DNA from: Ectopseudomonas toyotomiensis
GTDB taxonomy: Bacteria > Pseudomonadota > Gammaproteobacteria > Pseudomonadales > Pseudomonadaceae
Length of the DNA stretch: 64,000 nucleotides
Direction of reading: 5' to 3'
Assembly: GCF_900115695.1 (NCBI RefSeq)
Contig: NZ_FOXK01000007.1
Span: 338,687-402,686 of the forward strand
The position numbers were made by a program, and so were the translations under genes. Shown one piece after another: positions 17,537-26,279 of this stretch. The notes under the pieces are model-generated. The model saw nothing but the letters and a program-made list of their open reading frames with translations. It did not search any database and was not told where the DNA came from. Every line of letters begins with the position of its first letter. Position 1 is the first letter of the stretch.

Positions 17537-18604
17537 TTACCCGGGCGAGGTTGATTGAGCGGCAACTGTCACCCTCCGCGAAACCAATAGCTCAGGCGGT
17601 GGGAATGGCTCGGGCTGGGCAGAGTTAATGCTGCGCCACCCCCATTGCCGCCAGCGCTCATCTTGTTCGAGTCGATGTATTACCTCCGCCGGCACATCGG
17701 TGCCCGCGGGTATGTACTGGGGGGCCAGGGCATGCACCACATCGAAGCCCGTCATGCCGGTCAGTAACCGGCGCATGATGTGCACCCGCTGCAGCCATGT
17801 CAGGCTGCGCCGTCTACCGTCAGTGGTTTGGTACACAATCAGATTGAGCGCGGCGGAGCACTCAAGCATATCTTGGCTACTCATGCAGAACCGCCGATGT
17901 GGTGGCGAACCTAGCGGCAAAATGCGTTGTGCAAATAGCTTGAGCAGCGGTTCTGCCAGCTCTCGGTTTTGCCACTCGATGCCCATTATTAGCAGCACGG
18001 TATAAATGCTGTGCGCCAAGTGCTCCGCATTCTTACGACTGCCCTGCGCGATAGCTTCCCGCAGCAACCATGTCAAAACCGCCAGGGCATCCATGCTGGC
18101 GATGCGCTCCAGCTTTCTCATCAGTACGACGGTGACTCTGGCCCGCTGCCAGTAAACCTCGACACCACCGACGGGCTCGAACAGCACCGCCTGCACATCC
18201 GGCTTCAAACGCTGCAGAAACGCCTCGCTCATTGTAGTGCGCGATGGCTGCTGTTTCAGAACATCCCAAAGGGGATGCTGCAGCTCCTGCAGTGAGCCTG
18301 GTACCCGAGCATCTATGCGGGCCGCCAGTTTTTGCGGGGTGTGTCGGCCAGCCGCATAACGCTGCCATTTGCAGCGGTTACTGGTAATCCCATCCTGCTT
18401 GCGAAATGACTCAGGCTCGAAGTGCTGTTCGAGTTTATAGGCCGTAACCAACCCCGTGCGCTGCCGCAGCCCTTCATACCAGTATCTCACCCGCAAAACG
18501 TCCGCCTGATCCCGTTTGGCAGGAGGGGCTGCTCGGCGTCGCTTGTTTCGCATGCTCGCGCGAAAACTCATGAGCAGCGCATTGATGCGTTGAAATTCAG
18601 TCAC
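17537..18604 (-). CDS. hypothetical protein (355 aa)
   Basis: A 355-residue protein with a basic N-terminus (RNKRRRAAPPAKR) and a largely helical body. It reads as soluble: no signal peptide, only scattered hydrophobic helices (e.g. YTVLLIMGIEW), and the motif WQRYAAGRHTPQKLAARID near residue 85. The last helps suggest nucleic-acid binding, but this is weak. Divergent from the 103-residue HTH-like gene, with ~110 bases between them. Good coding character, long frame. Function unknown. Confidence 0.65.
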   Translation of the reverse strand: MTEFQRINALLMSFRASMRNKRRRAAPPAKRDQADVLRVRYWYEGLRQRTGLVTAYKLEQHFEPESFRKQDGITSNRCKWQRYAAGRHTPQKLAARIDARVPGSLQELQHPLWDVLKQQPSRTTMSEAFLQRLKPDVQAVLFEPVGGVEVYWQRARVTVVLMRKLERIASMDALAVLTWLLREAIAQGSRKNAEHLAHSIYTVLLIMGIEWQNRELAEPLLKLFAQRILPLGSPPHRRFCMSSQDMLECSAALNLIVYQTTDGRRRSLTWLQRVHIMRRLLTGMTGFDVVHALAPQYIPAGTDVPAEVIHRLEQDERWRQWGWRSINSAQPEPFPPPELLVSRRVTVAAQSTSPG

Positions 18605-18717
18605 TTAGTTTTATCCGGTGCGCGTGAATACAGTAAAAGTTGGCTGAAAGGTTACGGCTCGTGCCGTCCCAGCGATTTCTTTACCATGATCCGCAACTAC
18701 GCGAAACGGCGAGCGTC

Positions 18718-19029
18718 ATGAACAAACAGAACCCAATACAGCGTCTGACTGATGAGTTGGAACATGACTTGACCACTCGCTATGGGGTGATGCTGGGGAG
18801 TAACGCCCTGTGGCGGGAGCTGGGGTTTCGCTCGCCGGCCGCATTTCGCATTGCGCTATCGAGAGGGATGATCGGTGTGCCGTTTTTTACCCTGCCCAAT
18901 CGGCGCGGTAGGTTCGCGCTGGCGAAAGACATTGCCGCCTGGATTGCCTACCAGCGCCACGCTGTGCAGATCAACGAATCGGGCGGAGTGAAAGGTCGCG
19001 ATCAACCGACTTCATCGGACGACCGCTGA
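18718..19029 (+). CDS. small HTH-like hypothetical protein
   Basis: A 103-residue protein starting MNKQNPIQRLTDELEHDL. Residues ~30-80 (LWRELGFRSPAAFRIALSRG then a strand pair and FALAKDIAAWIAYQR) look like an AlpA/MerR-type winged-helix DNA-binding fold: helix, turn, recognition helix, wing, and a closing helix. Such small proteins are common on Pseudomonas islands. A longer frame opens at 18640 but this ATG fits the similarity-bearing part. Divergent from the 355-residue hypothetical. A strong terminator follows about 90 bases later. Confidence 0.6.
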   Translation: MNKQNPIQRLTDELEHDLTTRYGVMLGSNALWRELGFRSPAAFRIALSRGMIGVPFFTLPNRRGRFALAKDIAAWIAYQRHAVQINESGGVKGRDQPTSSDDR

Positions 19030-19122
19030 GCAGGCGCTCGATCCAAGGGACAACCTGGAATGACAAAGGAGAAAACACCATGAGACCTGACTGATTCGCA
19101 GCATTACAGGCCATGGAAATGC

Positions 19123-19154
19123 AAAAGGCCTGGGGTTGCACCCCCAGGCCTTTT
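19123..19154 (+). terminator. intrinsic terminator
   Basis: A perfect 13-base stem, AAAAGGCCTGGGG / CCCCAGGCCTTTT, with a 6-base loop. The A-tract before and T-tract after make it work on both strands. It follows the HTH-like gene. Confidence 0.85.
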
Positions 19155-19298
19155 CGAGAAACGTCAGGTTGAACCCCGGACGTCCTCATTCTGTGTTTCC
19201 CCATGCCGGGCGTCAACCCGGCTGCCTGCCCATTCATCTATGAATTTGCATTGATCGTGACGGGCGAGGCGTAACTGCGCCTGTCGCGTGGAGAACCT

Positions 19299-19675
19299 AT
19301 GAGACTGACCATTGAGCAACTCAGGCAGGCCGTGCGTCATGCCTGCAACCCTTCACTAACGCATCGGGCGGTGGCGCGCCTGGCGGGGATATCACCCAAT
19401 ACCGTTCGCGGCCTGCGGGATCGACTGAGCCAACGGGGTGAGGGGTGGGAACAGCTGCGCGATCTAGAGGACACAGCCTTGCAGGCCCGCTTCAGCGGTG
19501 GCGCTGAGGGTGGTAGCCGTCGCGCTGTACCCAATTGGGCAAAGATTCATGAACAGATACAGCAACGAGACATCACGCTGGATCTGCTCTGGCAAGAGTT
19601 CCGCGTGGGCGAGCCGGATAGCGTGTCCTATGCACAGTTCACCCGGCTTTACCGGGTCTGGCGTAAGCGTTGTGC
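19299..19675 (+). pseudogene. IS21-family IstA transposase, N-terminal fragment
   Basis: About 125 residues matching the start of an IstA transposase: HTH (HRAVARLAGISPNTVRGLRD), linker, and TLDLLWQEFRVGEP...YAQFTRLYRVWRKR, which parallels TLALLWQEYRL...YSWFCEHYRAW in the other IstA of this window. The DDE catalytic part is missing. Similarity ends near 19670, where it runs tail-to-tail into the truncated istB on the minus strand. The open frame continues to 19757 through istB DNA. A different IS21 subtype from the neighbouring element. Confidence 0.7.
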
Positions 19676-20346
19676 ACCAGGCGGTCGAGGATGGCGTCGG
19701 CCAGGGTCGGATCGCCGATCAGTTCGTGCCAGTTGTCCACCGGCATCTGGCTGGTGACGATGGTCGAGCGCTGGCTGTAGCGGTCGTCCAGTAGCTCCAG
19801 CATGTCGCGCCGCTGTTCGGCAGTGAACGGGGCCAGACCCCAGTCATCGAAGATCAGCAGGTCGGTCTTGGCATAGCTGCTCATCAGCTTGGCGAAGCGC
19901 CCGTCGCCGTGGGCCAGGCCCAACTCCTCCAGCAGGCGCGGCAAGCGCAGGTAACGCACGCTGTAGCCCTCTCGGCAGGCTTGGTGGGCCAGGGCGCAGG
20001 CCAGCCAGGTCTTACCGACGCCGGTCGGGCCGTTGATAATCAGGTTGAGGCCGTCGCGTAACCACTGACCGCTGCTCAGCTGGAGGATCAGTGCCTTGTC
20101 GAGGCCGCGTGGGCTGCGGTAGTCGAGGTCTTCGAGGCAGGCGTTGTGGCGTAACCTGGCCTGACGCAGGCGGCTGCTCAGACGCTTGTCGTCGCGCTCG
20201 GTCAGCTCGCGGTCGACCAGTAGGCCGAGGCGTTCCTCGAAGCTCAGACTGCCGATGTCGGGGATTTTCAGTTGCTCGGCGAGGGCCTTGAGCATGCCGT
20301 TGAGGCGCAGGGTTTGCAGCTTGTCCAGAGTCGGATGGGGCAGCAT
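19639..20346 (-). CDS. istB: IS21-family helper ATPase IstB (3' end truncated)
   Basis: The AAA+ helper of IS21 transposition. Starting at MLPHPTLDKLQTLRLNGM it shows the N-terminal helical domain, Walker A INGPTGVGKTWLACALAHQA, Walker B LLIFDDWGL, and sensor TIVTSQMPVDNWHEL. The normal end after DRLVHNA is replaced by YARPGKAG read from the adjoining IstA fragment, so ~10-15 native residues and the right IS end are lost. It could still be an active ATPase, but the element cannot move without its end. Confidence 0.85.
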   Translation of the reverse strand: MLPHPTLDKLQTLRLNGMLKALAEQLKIPDIGSLSFEERLGLLVDRELTERDDKRLSSRLRQARLRHNACLEDLDYRSPRGLDKALILQLSSGQWLRDGLNLIINGPTGVGKTWLACALAHQACREGYSVRYLRLPRLLEELGLAHGDGRFAKLMSSYAKTDLLIFDDWGLAPFTAEQRRDMLELLDDRYSQRSTIVTSQMPVDNWHELIGDPTLADAILDRLVHNAYARPGKAG

Positions 20347-20363
20347 GGTGGGATTCCTTGGGG

Positions 20364-21892
20364 TCAGTGGTAGTAGCCGGGGCCACGCAGGTTGGCGTGG
20401 TCGTCCGGCAGCAGGAGCAGGTGCTGCTGGGCCAGCGGCAGGTTTTCCAGCCCCTGGCAGGATCGATTCGAGGCTCCTGTAACTGCACGCGCCGAGGCTG
20501 AGGGCGCGACGGCAGGCCAACTCCAAGCGCACTTCGCCACGGGTCTTGCCCAGGCGCAGGATGCCCAGGCAGGAGCGGTAACCTTGGGTCGGGTGGATTC
20601 GCCGTTCGAGGATGTGTTCGATCACGCCGGCAGTGTTCGGCCCGGTCTGCTCGGCCCAGCGGATCAGCCGTTGTGGCGTCCACTCGGCGTGCTCGCGATG
20701 GCTCTTGGGCATGTGCTCGGTCTGCGTGCTGTGCCGCTCCTTGTGCGGTGAACGCAGGTGGCTGGCCACCCGCTGATTGGCGTGGAAGCATTCGACTGTG
20801 CGCGCCGTCAGGCGTACCTCCAGTTGCTTTTTCACAAGTTGATACGGCACCGAGTAGTAATGCCCATCGACCTCGACGTGGTAGTCGATGTGCACCCGCG
20901 CCTTCTTCCACTCGGCATAGACGTAGGGCTGTTCCGGCAGCGAGCGTAGCGCCGGACGATCCAACGGCCTCGAAGGCCGAGTGCCGGGAGCCCGGCAGCT
21001 TGCGAAACGGGCGTTGGTTGAGCCGCTCCAGCAGCACTGCAATGGCCGTATTGAGTTCGTCCAGGGAGAAGAACTGGCGGTTGCGCAGGGCGGCAAGGAT
21101 CCAGCGCTCCACCACCTGCACGCCAACCTCGGCCTTGGCCTTGTCGCGCGGCTTACGGGCCCGCGCCGGCACCACCGCCACGCCATAGTGCTCGGCCAGG
21201 TCACGGTAGCTGGGGTTGATGTCCGGCTTGTAGCGATGGCTCTTGCTCACCGCGCTGCGCAGGTTGTCCGGCACCACGATTTCCGGCACGCCGCCGAGGA
21301 AGGCGAAGCAGCGCGCGTGGGAGCCCAGCCAGTCCGGTAACTGCTGCGACCAGGTGGCTTCGGCGAAGGTGTAGCTGGAGGCGCCGAGCACCGCGACGAA
21401 CACCTGTGCCTGGCGGATCTCGCCACTGTGGCGGTCGATCACCGGCACCGTCTGACCAGCGTAGTCGACGAACAGCTTCTCGCCGACGCGATGCTCCTGA
21501 CGCATCACCACATCCAGTTTGCCCTGCCAGGCCCGGTAGTGCTCACAGAACCAGCTGTACTGAAAGCCCTGCGGCTGGCTCAGGCGGTACTCCTGCCAGA
21601 GCAGCGCCAGAGTCACGCCGGGGCGGCGCAGTTCGGCATGCACCCAAGACCAATCGGGCAGTGGACGCTGCTCGCTGGGCACTGCCGGGGCCGGCGGGAA
21701 CAGCTGCTGTTCCAGCTGGGCATCGGACAACGAGCAGGGCCAGGCTAGACCGCTGGCGGCAAAGCGGTTGAGGTAATCGCCGACGGTGACACGACCGACC
21801 TGCACACTGACCGCAATCTGGCGAGCCGATAGCCCGACCTCGAACTTGAGACGTAGTACTTCGCGAATCTTACGCATGGATAAACGCTCCAC
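20364..21892 (-). pseudogene. istA: IS21-family IstA transposase with two frameshifts
   Basis: DDE transposase of the same IS21 element. Frame one gives the HTH (LSARQIAVSVQVGRVTVGDY), the catalytic-core start LFVDYAGQTVPV and VVPDNLRSAVSK, up to SAFEA. The protein then continues in another frame as LDRPALRSLPEQPYVYAEW, implying one extra base near 20963-20967. A second shift near 20452-20462 is needed to reach the natural end NLRGPGYYH and TGA at 20364. With both shifts IstA should be inactive, unless they are sequencing errors. Confidence 0.8.
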
Positions 21893-21962
21893 GACGACCT
21901 CTCTGCTTCGAAAAAGAGGTCGATGGTAGTGAAGAAATCCTGCGTTGCTGCCTGCCTGGAAA

Positions 21963-22077
21963 GTGTCCGGATGGCCGTGGAATCGGTGTCCGGATGCTCG
22001 TGGAATGAGTGTCCGAATCAGCGTGGAATCACTGTCCGGATGTGCGTGGAATGAGTGTCCGAGTCAGCATGGAATCC
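21963..22077 (-). repeat. five tandem 23-base IS21 end repeats
   Basis: Five contiguous units of 23 bases with the pattern GTGTCCGGAT...CGTGGAAT, start positions 21963, 21986, 22009, 22032 and 22055. They lie between istA and the IS end, as expected for transposase binding sites of IS21-family ends. No spacers, so not a CRISPR array. Confidence 0.8.
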
Positions 22078-22090
22078 GCAGCTCGACTTT

Positions 22091-22115
22091 GCCCCGGCCT
22101 GCCGGGGCTTTTTAT
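22091..22115 (+). terminator. intrinsic terminator orphaned by IS insertion
   Basis: Stem GCCCCGG / CCGGGGC around CCTG, then CTTTTTATT-type T-rich tail on the plus strand. It sits just outside the IS21 end with no plus-strand gene before it, so the gene it served was probably lost. Confidence 0.7.
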
Positions 22116-22216
22116 TCGGTAGGCATGCAAGGGTTGCACATGCATGTGCTTGATCGCTCAAGCACTCGGGCGGGGCGTCGTATTTGTGTTCAAATGTTAG
22201 AAACTCGTTTCACATC

Positions 22217-22279
22217 GCCAGGAGCCAGGAGCCAGGAGCCAGGAGCCAGGAGCCAGGAGCCAGGAGCCAGGAGCCAGGA
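22217..22279 (+). repeat. heptamer tandem repeat (GCCAGGA)x9
   Basis: Nine perfect, uninterrupted copies of GCCAGGA (63 bases). Perfect identity over 63 bases suggests a recent, unstable VNTR. It lies between the orphan terminator and the promoter region of the CNNM gene, 163 bases before that start codon. Confidence 0.95.
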
Positions 22280-22441
22280 TCTATGGGCCTGTGTGAGACT
22301 TTCAGCATTGATCGTCAAAGTGGCCTTGGGCTTGGGAAGGAATATAATGGAGGCCCTTTGTCACTTCGGATCCATTGTGGACACATCAAGCCCCAGCGGT
22401 TGTAGACGCTCTTCTGAAACAAAAAATGATGAGGTGATGCG

Positions 22442-23815
22442 GTGATCGAACCGACCCTCACTCTCCTGTTCGGTACCCTCGTTATCCTGGCGATCATTGC
22501 GGCAAACGGCTACTTCGTCGCCCAGGAATTCGCCTATATGGCCGTCGATCGTACGCGACTCGCAGTACTGGCCGCCGACGGCAATGCCTCCGCCAAGCGC
22601 GCTCTTGAAGTGACGAAGCGAACCAGCTTCATGCTGTCGGGTGCCCAGTTGGGCATCACCGTGACAGGTCTGCTGGTCGGTTTCGTGGCTGAGCCATTGG
22701 TTGGTCAGTCGCTCGGTGTTCTGCTGGGCGGGGTAGGCATTCCGGCAGAGGTTGGCGTAACAGTCGGCACGCTGCTTGCCCTGGTGGTTGCCACGATTAT
22801 CCAGATGATTTTTGGCGAGCTCTATCCGAAGAACCTGGCAATCGCTAATGCCGATCCTCTGGCCAGAGGTCTTGCGCGCTCAACCCTGATTTACCTGACG
22901 GTATTCGGTTGGTTGATTGGCTTTTTCGACAAGTCCGCCAACCTGTTCCTGCGCCTGCTGCGTATCGAGCCCGTGCATGATCTGGATGTAAGCGTCTCGG
23001 CTGATGACTTGCCGCGCATTATTTCTGACTCGCGTGACAGTGGAGATCTTCCCGTAGAGCTCTCGCTGATGCTGGATCGTATTCTTGACTTCCCCCAGCA
23101 GGACGTCGAACACGCCATGATTCCGAGGTCACAGGTTGACTGGCTCACACCTGAGACGACGTTGCTTAAACTGCGTGAACTCATGGCCAGTGGTCATACC
23201 CGCTACCCGGTCATCCATGAAGATACCCCTGTCGGTGTCGTTCACCTCACGGATGTTCTGTTGCGACTATTAGCTGGGGATACTGAAGACACGGTTGAAT
23301 CGGTGATGAGACCGGCCACCGTCATTCCTACCCTCATGGCGCTGCCGGATGCTCTTGCTGAATTGATTCAGACCAACAACCAACTAGCCTGCGTCATCGA
23401 TGAATACGGCAGCTTCGTCGGCGTACTGACTCTTGAGGATCTCGCCGAGGAAATCGTCGGCGAAATTACCGATGAGCATGACGAAGATAATGCCGACCCG
23501 GTCATGCCCGGCGGTGAAGGCATCTGGATCATGGATGGCGATGTGCACCTGGACGAAGTCGAACGTGCGCTCGGCTATGACCTGCCTCATGAAGAGGTTG
23601 AAACCATCGCTGGTTTGTTGATCGCGGAGCTGGGTGCTTTGCCCGCCGAAGGCGACATCGTGACGATAACCTTGCCTGAGGATCCCTCGGAGCTGGTTGC
23701 CGATCTGCCCGTGGAGCGTCAGCTAGTGATCGAAGTGCTGCGGGTTGAACGCTATGTGCCGACCCAGGTGCGTGTCACGCTTGTCGAGACGATTAAGCAG
23801 GAGGAAGCGCAATGA
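22442..23815 (+). CDS. CNNM/HlyC-CorC-type hemolysin family membrane protein (DUF21-CBS-CorC)
   Basis: A 457-residue integral membrane protein of the CNNM/CorB family. Order: DUF21 membrane domain with four hydrophobic segments (~1-190, starting LLFGTLVILAIIAANGYFVA), paired CBS domains (~205-335, e.g. HTRYPVIHEDTPVGVVHLTD and LACVIDEYGSFVGVLTLEDL), and a C-terminal CorC/HlyC domain (~350-445). Family members are linked to Mg2+/Co2+ efflux or tolerance. Start is GTG at 22442 after GAGGTGA. It overlaps the next gene by four bases. A TATAAT sits at 22343-22348, but no good -35 is visible. Confidence 0.9.
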   Translation: MIEPTLTLLFGTLVILAIIAANGYFVAQEFAYMAVDRTRLAVLAADGNASAKRALEVTKRTSFMLSGAQLGITVTGLLVGFVAEPLVGQSLGVLLGGVGIPAEVGVTVGTLLALVVATIIQMIFGELYPKNLAIANADPLARGLARSTLIYLTVFGWLIGFFDKSANLFLRLLRIEPVHDLDVSVSADDLPRIISDSRDSGDLPVELSLMLDRILDFPQQDVEHAMIPRSQVDWLTPETTLLKLRELMASGHTRYPVIHEDTPVGVVHLTDVLLRLLAGDTEDTVESVMRPATVIPTLMALPDALAELIQTNNQLACVIDEYGSFVGVLTLEDLAEEIVGEITDEHDEDNADPVMPGGEGIWIMDGDVHLDEVERALGYDLPHEEVETIAGLLIAELGALPAEGDIVTITLPEDPSELVADLPVERQLVIEVLRVERYVPTQVRVTLVETIKQEEAQ

Positions 23816-24828
23816 ATGATCCTCTGATCGTCACGTTGGTGACCATCGCCCTCATCGTGCTCAGCGCAATCTTCGTCATCATCGAGTTCGCATTGCTCGG
23901 TGCGCGCCGTCACCGTCTCGAAGAGCTGGCGCCTACCAGCAGCTCTGCACGCGCCGCGTTGCGCGGCATGAACGACCTGACCCTGATGCTGGCTGGTGCT
24001 CAGCTGGGCATCACGTTCTGTACCTTCGCACTGGGCGCCGTGACCAAGCCTGCTGTCGACAACTGGCTCGGCCCGCTGCTGATCGTCTGGGGCGTTCCCG
24101 AGTGGGCGGCGGGTGGTGCGTCCTTCGCGCTTGCGCTCTTCGTGGTGACTTTCCTGCACCTGGTCGTTGGCGAGATGGCACCGAAATCCTGGGCGATTGC
24201 GCACCCGGAACGTTCGGCACTGGCCGTGGGGCTCATATCACGCGCATACATCTGGCCGTTGCGCCCACTCATGAGTTGGATCAATCGGATTGCGAACCGC
24301 TTGGTGAAGGCGTCCGGTGTCGAACCTGTCGAAAGCGCAGCTGTTGGTGGACGAGACATTGCAACTATCCGACAGCTTGTCGAGCATTCGGCTGAGGTCG
24401 GAACGCTCCAGCCAGGCCTTCAGCAGCAGATATCCAGTCTTATTGACCTCGGCACCTTGCCGATCGAAGAGCTGTTAACGAGTGACGCTATCCCGGTCCA
24501 CGTCACGTTCGATGCGTCCGTAGCGGATGTACGTGCCATCGCCGCCCAGTCAGGCCATCTGCGCATCCTGATTCTCGGTGCTAGCGACAAGCTGCCTCTG
24601 GTCGTTCATCTGCGCGACACGCTGCTTGAGCCTGATACGCGTCCAGCGCGGGAAATCGCCCGCCAGGTTTTCGTTCTGGACGCTAAAAAGCCGGTCTATG
24701 AGTCCCTGGCGCTCATGCGTAAGTCGAGCGTTCAGCTTGCCGTGGTCATGCAAGACGGACAGTTGAAAGGGGTGGTAACGCTCGCCGACATACTGGAGCG
24801 CATATTGCCCCTTGCGACCGCCTCCTAG
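23812..24828 (+). CDS. second CNNM/DUF21-CBS membrane protein, lacking the CorC domain
   Basis: A 338-residue paralogue of the preceding protein: DUF21 membrane domain (~1-185, with FVIIEFALLGARRHRLEEL and LHLVVGEMAPKSWAIAHPE), then two CBS motifs (~205-335, ending LAVVMQDGQLKGVVTLADIL). It lacks the C-terminal CorC/HlyC domain of its partner, so the pair may form a heteromer in which only one subunit bears it. That is inference. The ATGA overlap shows translational coupling. Ion-transport role assumed from family. Confidence 0.88.
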   Translation: MNDPLIVTLVTIALIVLSAIFVIIEFALLGARRHRLEELAPTSSSARAALRGMNDLTLMLAGAQLGITFCTFALGAVTKPAVDNWLGPLLIVWGVPEWAAGGASFALALFVVTFLHLVVGEMAPKSWAIAHPERSALAVGLISRAYIWPLRPLMSWINRIANRLVKASGVEPVESAAVGGRDIATIRQLVEHSAEVGTLQPGLQQQISSLIDLGTLPIEELLTSDAIPVHVTFDASVADVRAIAAQSGHLRILILGASDKLPLVVHLRDTLLEPDTRPAREIARQVFVLDAKKPVYESLALMRKSSVQLAVVMQDGQLKGVVTLADILERILPLATAS

Positions 24829-25024
24829 CCGGCTCCCTGGTCTGCCCATCAGCAGAACTCCGGTGTGCAAGTGATCAGGCGTGTGCTGGCAGAGCATGCC
24901 GTTGTTAAAGCCTGATGCATCAGCAACGTCTGGCTTGTTGTTCTTGCAGCACAGGGGGGTTAGCTTCCGCTGGCTACCCCTCCTGCAGCCTGTTCCCGAT
25001 GCATGAGATGGACCTGCGATTGCG

Positions 25025-25438
25025 ATGATAGAAACCTTGGTGATGCAGGCAGCAACGGGCTTTGGTCTCGGCCAGCTACCGTTCATGCCCGGAACCTTCG
25101 GTTCGTTGCTTGGTTTGCCTCTGGCCTGGTGGTTATTGGGGCGCTCTCCGAAGCGGCAGGCCCTCATCGCGGTGATGCTACTAGCACTCGCTTTGCCGCT
25201 CTGCCATTGGGCTTCGTTGTGGCTGGGAGGCGGGGATGTTCCACAGATCGTTGCAGACGAGTACCTGGTGTTTCCGGTCTCGATGATCGGGCTCGCTTCA
25301 ATGCGCCGCCCCTGGATGTTCCTGATAGCGTTCGTACTCTTTCGCGTGTTCGATGCCCTAATGGCGGCTGTTTACACCTGGATTGTTATCGCTCTGGGTG
25401 TTCGTGTGAGTCGACATTTTCGACGGATTCAGCGTTGA
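25025..25438 (+). CDS. phosphatidylglycerophosphatase A-like membrane protein
   Basis: A 137-residue membrane protein resembling PgpA, which removes the phosphate from phosphatidylglycerophosphate. Seen: GFGLGQLPFMPGTFGSLLG (motif G-x-P-x-x-P-G-T-x-G-S), the acidic DVPQIVADEY, and FVLFRVFDA. The usual KPWP after F-R-x-F-D is absent and it is shorter than the E. coli enzyme (~170), so it may be a divergent paralogue. ATG at 25025 has only a weak ribosome site. It follows the CNNM pair by ~200 bases with no terminator seen, so could be co-transcribed. Confidence 0.72.
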   Translation: MIETLVMQAATGFGLGQLPFMPGTFGSLLGLPLAWWLLGRSPKRQALIAVMLLALALPLCHWASLWLGGGDVPQIVADEYLVFPVSMIGLASMRRPWMFLIAFVLFRVFDALMAAVYTWIVIALGVRVSRHFRRIQR

Positions 25439-25565
25439 GCGTGTCCTATGGTTACACGAAGACACACAGCTTTCAGGGCTCTGATAATAAGTGATCTGCA
25501 GCTGAAGTTTGGGTGCGTGCAAGTCCTACCGAAATGGCTCCTTGATGTTGCTTTGAAGAGAAAAA

Positions 25566-25601
25566 AAAGAAATCTCGCACCGAGCGGTGCGAGATTTCTT
25601 T
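25566..25601 (-). terminator. bidirectional intrinsic terminator
   Basis: A 16-base perfect stem AAAGAAATCTCGCACC / GGTGCGAGATTTCTTT with a GAGC loop. The A8 run on its left reads as T8 on the minus strand. It lies 17 bases after the end of the secreted hypothetical on the minus strand, and closes the plus-strand PgpA-like gene as well. Confidence 0.9.
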
Positions 25602-25617
25602 AACGAGGTGGCTACTG

Positions 25618-26232
25618 TCATTCCTCCGGCGGTAGGCCGCATTCGGCCCGCATCTCATTCATCATGTCGAAGCTGATCGGGAAATTTGGATTTTCCTCTT
25701 GGATTTCCGCGACCATGGCATCGAAGCAGGCTTCAGTACCATGATTGGCATCCTTTGACTTGCTTGCTTTGTAGGGCGCATAGCCCCGTTGTGGGCCGAC
25801 ATCGACGCGATACGCAGTCGTGTGACCATTGCTGTCATAGTCCAGATACCAGCCCGATTCGACGATGAAATAACCGTTGGCCCCTTTTCCCATCATCGTG
25901 CCTTTGGGGAAACCAGGCTGATTCGAGATCGTGGCGCAGCCGTATTGGTCGCAGAGTACGTTCAACGAGCCGGGTACTTCCTCCAGCGTCTTGGTGCCGG
26001 TCTGGGTGTCGATGAAGGGCAGGCGTTTGATCCGTGGCGTACGGTCGCCTGCAGGGCGGCAGTCGTAGCTACCGATGCTTCTGTGTTTCGTGGTTGAGCA
26101 GCTAAAGACGTTCTCGCCGACAACGTAGTCCACCTCACGTTGTTGGGCGGTGGCAACGTTGCTCGCTGTGACGGCAGTGATCAGCGTGGCCGCAAGGCCG
26201 AAAACCAGTTTGGGGTTTGTGGTCAGGTTCAT
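25618..26232 (-). CDS. secreted hypothetical protein
   Basis: A 204-residue protein starting MNLTTNPKLVFGLAATLITA, a classical Sec signal peptide: basic n-region, hydrophobic core, and ATA-Q cleavage site near residue 30. The mature part has several Cys (CSTTKH, YDCRPAG, CDQYGCA, EACFDA, RAECGL) that could form disulfides in the periplasm. ATG at 26232 is preceded by GGGAG; an upstream frame extension has no site. I recognise no family. A strong terminator follows. Confidence 0.75.
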   Translation of the reverse strand: MNLTTNPKLVFGLAATLITAVTASNVATAQQREVDYVVGENVFSCSTTKHRSIGSYDCRPAGDRTPRIKRLPFIDTQTGTKTLEEVPGSLNVLCDQYGCATISNQPGFPKGTMMGKGANGYFIVESGWYLDYDSNGHTTAYRVDVGPQRGYAPYKASKSKDANHGTEACFDAMVAEIQEENPNFPISFDMMNEMRAECGLPPEE

Positions 26233-26279
26233 GATCGAACTCCCTTCGTATGGTGAGCGGCTGGCCACTCGGTATGGGG

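Larger units (their letters stand above)
19639..22080 (-). mobile_element. degraded IS21-family element (istA-istB)
   Basis: The element reads istA then istB on the minus strand. Its left end is at about 22080, where the minus strand begins TGCGGATTCC (the family has TG...CA ends), followed by five tandem end repeats. The right end, past istB, is deleted into another IS21 fragment near 19660-19675. istA is frameshifted. So this is a dead copy. Confidence 0.75.

Noticed and set aside
20012..20366. Continuation of the 626-residue istA frame to 20012
   Set aside because: After residue ~310 the frame loses transposase similarity and becomes Arg/Pro-rich; true protein continues in another frame.
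21963..22077. CRISPR array
   Set aside because: The 23-base units are contiguous with no spacers, and lie at an IS21 end. They are terminal repeats.
22280..22441. Metal riboswitch (yybP-ykoY type) before the CNNM gene
   Set aside because: None of the conserved loop sequences are visible.
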